Shown: one piece after another, positions 1 through 9,148 of the stretch | How the letters are laid out: the number at the start of each line of letters is the position of its first letter | How positions within the stretch are numbered: position 1 is the stretch's first letter | Assembly (NCBI GenBank): GCA_963781195.1 | Contig: CAWAEZ010000011.1 | Coordinates: forward strand, 372,001 to 436,000 | Length of the DNA stretch: 64,000 bases | Origin: JAJPKK01 sp963781195 | GTDB taxonomy: Bacteria; Pseudomonadota; Alphaproteobacteria; Rhizobiales; Xanthobacteraceae | Direction: 5' to 3' | Translations under genes and position numbers: made by a program | The notes under the pieces: model-generated | The model's database searches: none | What the model saw: the letters and a program-made list of their open reading frames with translations, nothing else | Told to the model about the DNA's origin: nothing

Positions 1-2533
1 ACCGTTCTCTATCCCATCATCTACAGCGGGATCAGGCCGGTCGATGACTGGCTGAGAGCCCAATTCGGCGTGACCGACTTCGCGTATAAGTTTGGCACGA
101 CCAAGATTTACCGCTTTTACGTGAACGACGAGTTTGGAATTCCGCCCCGCGGCTCTGCGACCATCACCATTCCTTTCTACTCGCAGCTGGTGGGAAGTCC
201 GGATGGCCGCAATGCGGACCAGTACATCGATTGGTGGAACGGCGGCCGCATCCTTCTCTATGACCAGAAGAGTCAGATCGAAGCCGATTACAAGGTCGAT
301 GCGAAGAACCCCGTTGCCCCGATCACGGGTACGCCTTGCGCCACGCTCGATTGGCCGAACAAATGCAAAGCGGTGAATGTCTTTTCGGCGGCCGACGGAC
401 TTCCTGACGCGGATCGCTCGCAGCTGCTGGAATACACCTTCGCCGACGCGATCACGGCCGGCGGCACTCTGCCTTATCCGATCAAGCTCTCGGGAGTGGG
501 CTACAACATCTCGTCGGTGGACCAGGTCTACCTGCCGGTGGCGATGCAGCCGCTGGGAAACAAGGTGGTCCCCTACATCGGCACCGTGTCGCCCGTGGGC
601 GACGCGACGACGCCGAATACGTTCAGATACGAGCTCCAGCAGTTCCTGAAGGACTACCCCGGCTGGCCGATCTACAACCCCACCAACACCGGCCTGCCGG
701 TTCGCATTCCGGGTGCTTATAACGTCTTCGTCGCGGGGTTCGATCCCAAGAGCCTGCTTCTCAGTCCCAATCCGCCCGGCGCTTCGGCGCAAGCGATGAA
801 AGCTCTTTACGACACCTGCGTCACCAATAACGGCACAGCTGCACTGTGCACACCCTACCGCCAGGTGATCGCGCTGTTCGACAAGAACTACACCGACTAC
901 ATCGATCCCAACGGTCCGTGCAAAGGATCGCCGATCACCGATGCCGGCCAGCTTCAGCTCGCGAAGCTCCAGCGGCTCTACGGCTGGGTGCCGTTCAAGA
1001 CGGCCACATGCAGCAACGACCTGCTTTTCACCTTTGGAAAAGAGCAGTTCGACATCCTGCAGGCGGCCTACATCAAGAACTTGATGTACACGCCCGATTA
1101 CTCGTTCAATCCCTATGTGAAGCTGATCCACGATCCCAAATACCTGGACATGGCCGCGTACGCGTTCTCGGTGGACGATGCCATCGGCTTTCAGAGCTAT
1201 AAGGGCGACGGTCTCATTATCACCGTGGGCGGCCCCTCCGGTCTCGACAACACGACCAAGCTCGACAAGAAGAAGCGGGTCGTCGTGACGTTGCAGGTCA
1301 AGAACATCGGCGTCGCCCAATGGTCGTCGGTCGGGGTCTGCAGTCAGCAGGCCGATTTCACCGACGTGGATCCCCTCCATCCCTCGGTCGAGTTCTATCC
1401 CACCGGCTACCCTTGCACCTTTACGGCAGCCGATCTCAAAGGCCGGCTCTATCAACTCGTGCTGCAATCCGGGCCCACGGATTCCGCTGGACTGACGATC
1501 TCCTGCACCGGCGTGGTCGATCCCAACTGGTGCAGTCAGGCGCAGGTCGTCACCATCAATGGGGAAAGGAACTTCATCAACACCATCGGGAGCACCGGCG
1601 ACCCGGCACCGTCGACGCACGACTTCAACGGCGATGCCAAAAGCGACCTCCTGTGGCGTGACGCCGGCGGAAATGTTGCGGCGTGGCTCATGAACAGCGC
1701 CTCGATCATTGCCCAGGGGTCGGTGGGCAATTTCACCAATGCCGGCGCGATCGTCGGCCAGCGCGACTTCAATCTCGACGGCAAGGCTGATCTCCTGGTT
1801 CGCGACAGCGCCGGGAATACCAGCATATGGCTGATGAACGGCACTCAGGCCATTCCGGCGACCATCCGCGCCAACCCGCTCAGTCTCGGGATGGTCCCGC
1901 CATCGTTTTCGGTGGTTGGAACCGGCGATTTCAACGGCGATGGCCTCGGCGACATTCTCTGGCAGGAACTCGAGCGGCAATGTCGTGGTGTGGCTGATCG
2001 ATGCCAATCGTGCTCCCAAAGACGGCTATGTGATCGCGTCAGGAGACATCGGCGGCGCGCCGCCTGCCACCTGGTCCATCGTCGGCGTTGCCGATTTCAA
2101 CGGCGACGGCAAGAGCGACATCCTGTGGCGCGACACCAGCGGCAATGTGTCGATCTGGTTCCTGAATGGGGTCACGTTGCTCTCGGCCGCCCCGGTGGGC
2201 AACGTGCCAAGCACGTGGTCGGTGGTCGGAACCGGGGACTTCAACGGTGACGGCAAGGGTGACATCCTGTGGCGCGACACCAGCGGCAACACGGCGATGT
2301 GGCTGATGAATGGGGCTACCGTCGTGTCGAACCCGGGGCTCGGAACGATTCCCACCGCTTGGTCCGTGCTCATCACCGGCGACTTCAACTACGACGGCAA
2401 GAGCGACATCCTGTGGCGCGACGGCAGCGGAAATCTCGCCATGTGGCTGATGAACGGAGCCACTGTCATATCGCCCCTGAGCGCCGGCAACGTGCCGCTG
2501 ACTTGGACGCTGCAGTCCGCCAACGCGGAGTGA
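1..2533 (+). CDS. FG-GAP/VCBS-repeat protein, 5' partial, frameshifted
   Basis: The frame is open from base 1, so the gene starts upstream of the window. The first 500 or so codons match no family I recognise. From about 1621 the protein carries six FG-GAP/VCBS-like units built on the pattern DFNGDGKSDILWRDTSGN followed by a WLMNG-like strand, typical of calcium-binding extracellular propeller repeats. The repeat frame breaks at 1965-1966: removing one G restores W-Q-N-S-S-G-N in register with the other units, and the second frame then runs to the stop at 2533. The break is either an assembly indel or a real lesion. A secreted or surface role is inferred from the repeats only. Confidence 0.75.
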
Positions 2534-2688
2534 CGCACGCGGCGTCATCCGTCTCCTCCGCGTGGAGGAGACGGCGCCGCGCCAGATGCCGGCACGGGGC
2601 AAGGCGTCGCGCATCGTCGGGGTCGCCGCGGTGGCCGGCGATCCGCTATAGTGACGGTGGGGGCGCTGGACTCGCCCATGAGGACCCG

Positions 2689-3318
2689 ATGGCACAAGCC
2701 GTGACCGAGACCACCCGTCGCGATTTTCTCTACCTCGCCACCGCGGGGTTTGCCGGCGTGGGCGGGGCAGCGCTGATGATCCCGCTGATCGCCCAGATGA
2801 ACCCGGACGCGTCGACCATCGCGTCCGGCGGCCCGGTCGATTTCGACGTGAGCAAGCTCGCGGTCGGCCAGCAGGCGATGATCTTCTGGCGCGCCCGCCC
2901 GATCTTCATCATCAACCGGCCGCCGTCGGCGCTGGAGACCCTCAAGGCGCCGAAGCTCCTCGACCAACTCGCGGATCCCAATTCGGCGCAGCGCCAGCAG
3001 CCGCCCTATGCGGAAAATCCGTACCGGTCGGTCAAGCCGGAATTCGCGGTCCTGGTCGGCATCTGCACCCATCTCGGGTGCATTCCGAAATTCTTCCCCG
3101 ATCCGAGCCCGAGCGACCCTGCGGCGAATTGGCTCGGCGGATATTTCTGCCCGTGCCACGGCTCGAAATACGACCTCGCCGGCCGCGTCTTCAAGAGCGT
3201 GCCGGCACCCTACAACCTGCCTGTCCCGCCCTATCGTTTCGTCAACGACCAGACGCTGCGGGTCGGCGAAAATCCGCCCGGCGTGACCTGGGATTTCGGC
3301 GCAATCCTGCAAATCTGA
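2689..3318 (+). CDS. Rieske 2Fe-2S protein, Tat-exported
   Basis: A protein of 209 aa. The N-terminus has a twin-arginine motif (T-R-R-D-F-L, residues 9-14) followed by a hydrophobic stretch, as in the Rieske subunit of cytochrome bc1. The two cluster-binding boxes are intact: C126-T-H-L-G-C131 and C154-P-C-H-G-S159. In the family these bind a 2Fe-2S cluster that takes electrons from quinol on the outer face of the membrane. No cytochrome b or c1 gene is adjacent; the neighbours are a VCBS protein and an SMP-30 hydrolase. It may be a second, orphan bc1-type Rieske protein. The start was chosen at the ATG directly before the Tat signal. Confidence 0.88.
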   Translation: MAQAVTETTRRDFLYLATAGFAGVGGAALMIPLIAQMNPDASTIASGGPVDFDVSKLAVGQQAMIFWRARPIFIINRPPSALETLKAPKLLDQLADPNSAQRQQPPYAENPYRSVKPEFAVLVGICTHLGCIPKFFPDPSPSDPAANWLGGYFCPCHGSKYDLAGRVFKSVPAPYNLPVPPYRFVNDQTLRVGENPPGVTWDFGAILQI

Positions 3319-3441
3319 CGAGGACCCGGCACGGAGGTCGCCGAACCCAGTCGTCTCGGCATCGCCCGCGCCTGACCGCGCAATCGCGGTAACATCGCGC
3401 TTCCAACCGCGCTACAATGCGCGATCATGGGAGGAAGCGCG

Positions 3442-4371
3442 ATGAACAAGTGGCACGTCTATCCAATCGCTGCGGCATTGCTGGTCGTGGCGCTCCCGGC
3501 GACGGCGCAAACGCCCGCGGGGATTCCCGGCGTGCTCGCGCCGGGCGCTGCCCCGGAATTGGTGCAGGAGGGCTTCAAGTTCACCGAAGGACCGATCGGC
3601 ACCGCCGATGGCGGGCTCTATTTCTCCGACATTCCCGTGAGCAAGACGTTCTATCTCGACCCCGGCGGCAAGATCGCGATGGTGCGCGAGAACACCAACG
3701 GCGCGAACGGCATCGCGTTCAACAAGGACGGTGAACTCCTGTTCGCCGAGGGCGACGGCAAGCGCATCAGCAAGCGCAACAAGGACGGCAGCATGTCGAC
3801 CCTCACCGAGGGGCCCGCCGGCAAGCCGTTGCTCTCGCCAAACGATCTCATCGTCGACGCCAAGGGCGGCATCTATTTCACCGATCCCGGTCCGCGGCCT
3901 GTGGTGCCGGGGCGCCCAACCACCGTGTATTATCTGGCCGCGGGCGCCAAGGAGCCGGTGCTGATCGACGGCGAGGTGGCGCGCCCGAACGGGCTCACGC
4001 TGACCAACGACGGCAAGACGCTGATCGTCGACGACACCATCGGTCCGACCGTGTTTGCCTATGACGTCCAGCCCGACGGCAGCGTCAAGAACAAGCGGCC
4101 GTTCGCGACGCTGCGTGACATTCCCGCGGGCAAGGAAAGCGGCGCCGACGGGCTTGCGATCGACCGCGACGACCGCCTCTACATCACGAGCGTCGCCGGG
4201 GTGCAGGTGTTCGACGCCAAGGGCCAGTATCTCGGGACCATCAAGGCCGGCCGCCAGGGGGCGAACGTGGCCTTCGCCGGTCCCGGCAAGAGCACGCTCT
4301 ACATCACCGCCCGCGAGGGGCTTTACCGGGTCGACACGCTCGCCCACGGCCCCGATCGGCCGGGCAAGTAG
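3442..4371 (+). CDS. SMP-30/gluconolactonase-family exported hydrolase
   Basis: A protein of 309 aa with a cleavable signal peptide ending near ATAQT. The body is a six-bladed propeller of the SMP-30/LRE type. Blades carry F-T-E-G-P, S-P-N-D-L, R-P-N-G-L and G-A-D-G-L-A-I-D, which contain the Glu, Asn and Asp metal ligands of the family. Members hydrolyse sugar lactones or related esters with a divalent metal; the substrate here is unknown. An ATG exists 15 bases upstream, but GGGAGGAA sits just before the ATG at 3442 and that start leads straight into the signal peptide. It follows the Rieske gene after 123 bases on the same strand. Confidence 0.85.
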   Translation: MNKWHVYPIAAALLVVALPATAQTPAGIPGVLAPGAAPELVQEGFKFTEGPIGTADGGLYFSDIPVSKTFYLDPGGKIAMVRENTNGANGIAFNKDGELLFAEGDGKRISKRNKDGSMSTLTEGPAGKPLLSPNDLIVDAKGGIYFTDPGPRPVVPGRPTTVYYLAAGAKEPVLIDGEVARPNGLTLTNDGKTLIVDDTIGPTVFAYDVQPDGSVKNKRPFATLRDIPAGKESGADGLAIDRDDRLYITSVAGVQVFDAKGQYLGTIKAGRQGANVAFAGPGKSTLYITAREGLYRVDTLAHGPDRPGK

Positions 4372-4566
4372 GGCGGTCGGGCAAGTAAGGCCGCCGGGCT
4401 CGGCCACGCGGCGCGCGGATCTCGGCATCGGCCCTGCCGCCGGACCCCGTAACTCGCAGTACCTTCCCCGCGCGTCGGGGAGGGCCAATTCCCGGGAGCG
4501 GCTTGGGGGCAACCTCGCGCATGCCGCATGCCGCCGGGGAAGAAAACCGCATCAAGAGGCTCGAGC

Positions 4567-4956
4567 ATGTTCCAGCCCTACACGGCCGCGATCACTCTCG
4601 TCGTGCTGGCCGTCTATTTCTACACCATTGTCCTGGTCGGCAAGGCGCGCACGCAATATGGCGTCAAGGCGCCGGCGATAACCGGAAACGACAATTTCGA
4701 GCGCGTGTTCCGGGTGCAGATGAACACCCTGGAGCAGATGGCGCTGTTCCTTCCGGCGCTGTGGCTGTGCGCGGTCTACGCGTCCGACCTCCTCGCCGCG
4801 GTCGCGGGCGTGGCCTGGGTGATCGGCCGCCTGATCTATGCGCGCGCCTACGTTCAGGATGCCGGCAAGCGCCACCTCGGGGCGATGATCACCATGGCCG
4901 CGGCCGCAGCGGCGTTTCTCGCCGCCGCCGTGGGGGTAATCCGGGCGCTGGCATAG
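4567..4956 (+). CDS. MAPEG-family membrane protein
   Basis: A protein of 129 aa with four predicted membrane helices. The segment N-D-N-F-E-R-V-F-R-V-Q-M-N-T-L-E-Q matches the MAPEG signature region (membrane-associated proteins in eicosanoid and glutathione metabolism). Bacterial members are often glutathione-dependent transferases or peroxidases of the inner membrane; the reaction here cannot be assigned. An AGAGG ribosome site lies 5-9 bases before the ATG. The length is typical for the family. Confidence 0.85.
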   Translation: MFQPYTAAITLVVLAVYFYTIVLVGKARTQYGVKAPAITGNDNFERVFRVQMNTLEQMALFLPALWLCAVYASDLLAAVAGVAWVIGRLIYARAYVQDAGKRHLGAMITMAAAAAAFLAAAVGVIRALA

Positions 4957-4965
4957 GTCGCGAGC

Positions 4966-5778
4966 CTATTGGCTTGCCTGGTCGATGGCGGCGATCCTCC
5001 ATTCGCCGGCGGGGGTGCGGGCGTAGCAGAGGTGGTCGGCATTGAGGGGACGCACCGCGGCCACGGGCACCCAGCCGGTCCGGCCGGAGGGCAGCAGCAC
5101 CTCGAAATGGGTCGGGGCCGGGGGAGGGGCGCCTTCCTTCTCCGGCGGATAGAAGCTCAGCAGCGGTAGCGCGATGACGCCGACTTTCGCGACCGGCGCC
5201 CCGGTGTCGCCGGGCGCCTTGGCGACGGCGGTGTCGCCGAGGGTGAAGTACCACTCGGCAGGCTCATCCGCCGTCTCGACCTTCCGGCGTGCCTGGTCAT
5301 AGGCCTTGTCGTCGGCCACTTCGGCGGCCACCGGCCCGCACACCAAGTTCCCCGCATCGGTCGCGAGATAATAGGAGGTGTCCTCGGCGAAAGCGGTGAG
5401 GACATCCCAGTAGGGACCGTTGTCGACGCCGCCGTCGACATCCTTGCCCAGGGCGCGGAAGCCGAACGCCACCTTGAAATTGTGGACCGCGTCGCGGCCG
5501 AGATCGAGTTCGTCGGCGGGCTGGTCGCTCACCGTCCACAGGAAGCTCGGCGCGACGAGCGCCGACAGGGCGGCGAGATCCTTGCGCTTGACCGCTTCGA
5601 GGAAGGCCGCATGCATCTTGTCGAAAGCGGCATCCGGCTTGTAGGGCGTGTTGAGGGCGACCTTGACCTCGGGATAGGCGACCTTTCTCACTTCGGCGGC
5701 ACCTGGCGAGGCGAGCGCAATTGCCATCGCCGCAGCGAGGAGCCCACCCGGGATCTTGTGCATCTTCATCGTTTGCAT
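4966..5778 (-). CDS. Exported protein with C-terminal SH3-like segment
   Basis: A protein of 270 aa with a signal peptide ending near SPGAAE. The middle (residues 40-130) is helical and rich in charged residues. The last 80 residues (VAKVGVIALPLLSF then TGWVPVAAVRPL) resemble a bacterial SH3-like wall-binding domain. It converges on the MAPEG gene with a 9-base gap. Several Met codons cluster at the start (residues 1, 4, 6), so the exact start is uncertain. I do not recognise a named family for the whole protein. Confidence 0.7.
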   Translation of the reverse strand: MQTMKMHKIPGGLLAAAMAIALASPGAAEVRKVAYPEVKVALNTPYKPDAAFDKMHAAFLEAVKRKDLAALSALVAPSFLWTVSDQPADELDLGRDAVHNFKVAFGFRALGKDVDGGVDNGPYWDVLTAFAEDTSYYLATDAGNLVCGPVAAEVADDKAYDQARRKVETADEPAEWYFTLGDTAVAKAPGDTGAPVAKVGVIALPLLSFYPPEKEGAPPPAPTHFEVLLPSGRTGWVPVAAVRPLNADHLCYARTPAGEWRIAAIDQASQ

Positions 5779-6058
5779 AGCCTCGACTTGCCTTCACAGG
5801 ATTCGGGATCATAGCCAGCATTGTGAGCACGGCGAGGCGAACGCGGCCGCGTTCGGCGACCGACTGCGGCGGCTGGCATGCTCGTTGCTTTTATCAGAAT
5901 GTTGATTTTGCGTGCATGCTCCGAAAAGTTGCAGCCTATTCGGAACACGTCGAGGCTCCGCATCAAGATTTCGAAAGCGCCGTCCAATTTGCCCTGAGGC
6001 GTCGCTCGACGACGTTCTGCGCCGTTGGGTCCCGGCCCCGGTGCCAGGAGAGTTCCGC

Positions 6059-7387
6059 ATGTCCACGATCGCCGTTGCACCGACCGCCGCATCCTCCGGC
6101 CGCGCTTCCGTGTTCAAATCGCTGTTCGTGCAGGTGCTGATCGGCCTGTTGGCCGGCATCCTGCTCGGCGTCGTCGCGCCGGACTTCGCCATCGGGCTGA
6201 AAGTCCTCAGCGACGCCTTCCTCAAGCTCATCTCCATGATCGTGGCGCCGATCGTGTTCTGCGTCGTCGTGCACGGCATCGCGGGGGCCGGGGATTTGAA
6301 GAAAGTGGGTCGGGTCGGCGTCAAGGCGCTCGTCTATTTCGAGGTCATGACGACGGTCGCGCTCGTTCTCGGCATCGTGCTCGCCTTTCTGGCCGGCCCC
6401 GGCCACGGCATGAACATCGACACCTCGACGCTCGACGCCAAGGCATTGAACACCTATGCGGAAAACGCCCATAAGCTCCAGGGCGCCGGGGTCGGCAGCT
6501 TCCTGCTCAACATCATCCCCACCACCTCGTTCGATGCGCTGGCCCGCAACGACGTGCTGCAGGTGCTGTTCTTCGCCATCATCTTCGGCGTCGCGCTTGC
6601 CCTGGTCGGCGGCGAAAAGGGGGCGCAGGTCACCGCATTGATCGATGCCGTCTCGACCGTGCTGTTCAAGGCGATGGGGCTGATCGTGCGGGTAGCGCCG
6701 CTCGGCGTCCTCGGCGCGGTGGCCTACACGGTGGGACGCTACGGCGTCGGTTCGCTCAAGCAACTCGTGTCCCTGGTCGTGCTGTTCTATGCCGCGATCG
6801 CACTGTTCGTCGTGGTGGTGCTCGGCACGGTGATGCGGTTCGCCGGCCTGAACATCCTGAAATTTCTCGCCTACCTGCGCGAGGACCTCACCATCGTGCT
6901 GGCTACCGCGAGTTCCGACGCCGTGCTGCCCCAGATCATGAAGAAGCTCGAGCGGCTCGGGGTGAAGAAATCGGTGGTCGGGCTCGTCATCCCGACCGGC
7001 TACTCGTTCAACCTCGACGCCTTCTCGATCTATCTCACGCTCGCCGTCGTGTTCATCGCCCAGGCGACCAACACGCCGCTCTCGCTGGGCGACCTCCTGC
7101 TGGTGCTCGGGGTCTCGCTGGTCACCTCGAAAGGCGCCCATGGCGTTCCCGGCTCGGCCATCGTGATCCTGGCGGCGACGCTCAACGCGGTGCCGGCAAT
7201 TCCCGCGATCGGCCTCGTCCTCGTGCTGTCGGTGGACTGGTTCATCGGCATGGCGCGCGCCGCCGGCAACCTGATCGGAAATTGCGTGGCGACGGTCGTC
7301 ATCGCCGCCTGGGAGGGCGACCTGGACCGCGCCACGGCCCTGCGCGTCCTCGACGGCCACGAAGCGGTCGACGTCACCGCGGGTTAG
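6059..7387 (+). CDS. dctA: C4-dicarboxylate/cation symporter, DAACS family
   Basis: A protein of 442 aa, the usual DctA length, with eight membrane helices and two re-entrant loops expected. Visible signatures are the serine-rich hairpin (A-T-A-S-S-D-A-V-L-P) and P-T-G-Y-S-F-N-L-D. Directly after that the usual D-G-T is D-A-F here, so two family-conserved residues in the cation/substrate region differ. Family members import succinate, malate, fumarate or aspartate/glutamate with Na+ or H+. The start was chosen at an ATG preceded by CAGGAGAG; longer in-frame upstream sequence is not membrane-like. Glutamate or another acid is possible as substrate. Confidence 0.85.
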   Translation: MSTIAVAPTAASSGRASVFKSLFVQVLIGLLAGILLGVVAPDFAIGLKVLSDAFLKLISMIVAPIVFCVVVHGIAGAGDLKKVGRVGVKALVYFEVMTTVALVLGIVLAFLAGPGHGMNIDTSTLDAKALNTYAENAHKLQGAGVGSFLLNIIPTTSFDALARNDVLQVLFFAIIFGVALALVGGEKGAQVTALIDAVSTVLFKAMGLIVRVAPLGVLGAVAYTVGRYGVGSLKQLVSLVVLFYAAIALFVVVVLGTVMRFAGLNILKFLAYLREDLTIVLATASSDAVLPQIMKKLERLGVKKSVVGLVIPTGYSFNLDAFSIYLTLAVVFIAQATNTPLSLGDLLLVLGVSLVTSKGAHGVPGSAIVILAATLNAVPAIPAIGLVLVLSVDWFIGMARAAGNLIGNCVATVVIAAWEGDLDRATALRVLDGHEAVDVTAG

Positions 7388-7500
7388 GCGGGCCGACGGC
7401 GGGGACGGCCGTACATTAGCGATTGAACCCGCGCAGGAGGCACACTAGGTTGCCGCTGCGCCGCCCCCGGGCGGCGGAGACCTTGGCAGGGAGAAGCCAC

Positions 7501-7590
7501 GTGGAAGTCGTCATCGGGTTGGCCATCTACGCCATCATCTGGACCATCGTGATCCTCGGTTCGGAGTTGATGAATCAGAACATGCAGTAA
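7501..7590 (+). CDS. 29-residue single-span membrane peptide
   Basis: A GTG start preceded by AGGGAGA at 7-8 bases opens a 29-codon frame ending in TAA. The peptide has an acidic second residue, one hydrophobic helix of about 18 residues (VVIGLAIYAIIWTIVILG) and a short polar tail (S-E-L-M-N-Q-N-M-Q). It sits between dctA and a convergent lipocalin-like gene. Evidence is the ribosome site, the helix and the lack of another gene in this stretch. No homologue can be named. It could be a regulator of a membrane complex or a chance frame. Confidence 0.45.
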   Translation: MEVVIGLAIYAIIWTIVILGSELMNQNMQ

Positions 7591-7649
7591 GCGGCGCAGA
7601 ACCCAGCCGGACGCGAGCCGGGCGGTGTGACCGCCGGCGGCGACGGCCT

Positions 7650-8090
7650 TCAGCCGATACGCACGAAGAACATCTCCCGATGCTGCATCACGCCGCGCCA
7701 AGGCCGCGGCGGCGGCATCAGGACCAGGCGGTCCCCATCGAAGCGGACGCGGCGCATCTGGTCGCCGCCCAGCCGGCCGGGATCGGCGGCGGCATCGACG
7801 CGGGTTACCAAAGTGGTGCCGTCGAAGGAATAATTTCCGCAATACGAGCTGTATTCGCGGTCCGGCTCGTCGGCCGGCAATTGCGCGCGGGCGTCGCACA
7901 GCACCGCCATCATGCGCCCATCGGCGGAAAACACGAGGACGCCCATGGGGTGCGGTCCGTAGGGCGCGTGCATGGGCCGTCCGGCGTCGTCATGGGCGCG
8001 GGTCATGGCGAGACGCCAGGTGCCGACGATGTTTCGCGTCCCCACGACATTGTCGTTGCCCGGGATATCGTGCCCTTCGATCTCCTCCAA
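7650..8090 (-). CDS. Lipocalin-like domain protein
   Basis: About 146 aa. The pattern N-I-V-G-T-W-R-L near the start, then G-V-L-V-F-S-A-D-G-R-M-M-A-V, then Y-S-S-Y-C-G-N-Y-S-F-D-G, and a run of beta strands to the end fit the bacterial lipocalin-like family (short single-barrel proteins, function mostly unknown). The start is uncertain: the longest frame opens with TTG at 8090 where GGAGGAG overlaps the codon, while an internal GTG at 8045 would place the conserved G-T-W closer to the N-terminus. No signal peptide is visible. Confidence 0.7.
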   Translation of the reverse strand: MEEIEGHDIPGNDNVVGTRNIVGTWRLAMTRAHDDAGRPMHAPYGPHPMGVLVFSADGRMMAVLCDARAQLPADEPDREYSSYCGNYSFDGTTLVTRVDAAADPGRLGGDQMRRVRFDGDRLVLMPPPRPWRGVMQHREMFFVRIG

Positions 8091-8293
8091 ACCACGCGTC
8101 CCCAGTTTGAGCCGTGCACGAGGCCCGGACGAAGAAAATCTCTGCCGTGGTCGTCCGATCGCGGCGCTTGCCGCACAATTTCGTTTTTTGGCCGCGATTT
8201 TATATCATTTCAGGCCATCGGAATGCTGGCGACTCCCTTGCGCAGGCCTTTGGGCCTGGAATGCGCGGGGGGCGCCGACCGACGGAGGGGTGG

Positions 8294-8524
8294 ATGAGAC
8301 TGTTCACGGTGGCGATCACGGCAGCATTGCTGAGCGTGCCCGCCATTCCTGCTTATTCTCAGTCGGGGATGACCAATTCGATCGCCCGGCCGAGCTCAAA
8401 AGCGCCCGAGGAGAAGAAGAACCAGGCGACCCCCGAGCAGAAGAAGGCCGAGGACAAAGCCTACAAGGACGCCGTCACCCGCATTCCCGACCAGAAATTC
8501 GATCCCTGGGGCAAGGTGCGCTGA
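8294..8524 (+). CDS. Small exported lysine-rich protein
   Basis: A protein of 76 aa. The ATG follows GGAGGGG. Residues 1-23 form a signal peptide (MRLFTVAITAALLSVPAIPAYSQ). The mature part is polar and rich in Lys, Glu and Pro (EEKKNQ, EQKKAEDKAYKDA) and ends in DPWGKVR. Such short exported proteins are common in Hyphomicrobiales and have no assigned role. It converges with a DUF6152 gene across a hairpin at 8583-8609. Confidence 0.75.
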   Translation: MRLFTVAITAALLSVPAIPAYSQSGMTNSIARPSSKAPEEKKNQATPEQKKAEDKAYKDAVTRIPDQKFDPWGKVR

Positions 8525-8582
8525 GAGCCTGAACGCCAACGGCGATCAGGCGGGCCATCGGGGCTCATGGCAGCGAGGCAGG

Positions 8583-8609
8583 CCGTCCGGGGCGAACGCA
8601 CCCGGACGG
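8583..8609. terminator. Hairpin between convergent genes
   Basis: CCGTCCGGG and CCCGGACGG form a perfect 9-bp stem around a 9-base loop, between two convergent genes. There is no T-run on either side, so it would be a Rho-assisted or imperfect bidirectional terminator. Confidence 0.45.
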
Positions 8610-8630
8610 AGCACCCGGCGCAGAGCGGGT

Positions 8631-9059
8631 CTACTCCAATCCGGGCTCTTCGCGGTCGCGAATGTTCGGCGTGAAGCTCTGGCCGGTGTCGGTCAGCGTC
8701 AGCGTCTTGAGATTGCCGCCCCGGGCGGTGCTGTCGCGAAGCGGGGCCATCAGCACCTTCACATGGTCGCCGATCTTGACCGAGGTGCGTGCCCAGTTGG
8801 AGACCCGCATCAGGTTCGAGGGGCTGCTCATTTCCAACAGCCAGTCGGCGTCCTGATCGGCCTCGTTGACCTTGCCGTTCACCAGCAGCGTCACGTGGGG
8901 GTTGGTCCAGCGAACCTCCTTGACGGTGCCGTTGAGGGTGACGGACTTCGACGAATCGAACATGGAGGCCGAGTGATGCGCCAGGAGCGGCGCGCTCGCC
9001 GCCACGATGGCGAGCGTCGCGCCGGCCATCAAGAGGCCAACTTTAGTCAATGTTTTCAT
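8631..9059 (-). CDS. DUF6152-family exported protein
   Basis: A protein of 142 aa with signal peptide MKTLTKVGLLMAGATLAIVA and cleavage near A-H-H. The mature start (H-H-S-A-S-M-F-D) and the strand T-V-K-E-V-R-W-T-N-P-H-V are the hallmark of DUF6152, small periplasmic proteins often encoded beside aromatic or steroid degradation genes. The ATG at 9059 is preceded by TTTGGAGAA. A longer frame from an upstream TTG exists but would put this ribosome site inside the gene. It probably forms an operon with the exported protein upstream at 9149-9985. Confidence 0.82.
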   Translation of the reverse strand: MKTLTKVGLLMAGATLAIVAASAPLLAHHSASMFDSSKSVTLNGTVKEVRWTNPHVTLLVNGKVNEADQDADWLLEMSSPSNLMRVSNWARTSVKIGDHVKVLMAPLRDSTARGGNLKTLTLTDTGQSFTPNIRDREEPGLE

Positions 9060-9148
9060 GCTATTCTCCAAAACTCTTCAAGCCTAGCTTCAGGGTTCGG
9101 TGATGGGCGTTTCCTGAGACCGCTCGATTATTGGATCCGGCGCCTTCC

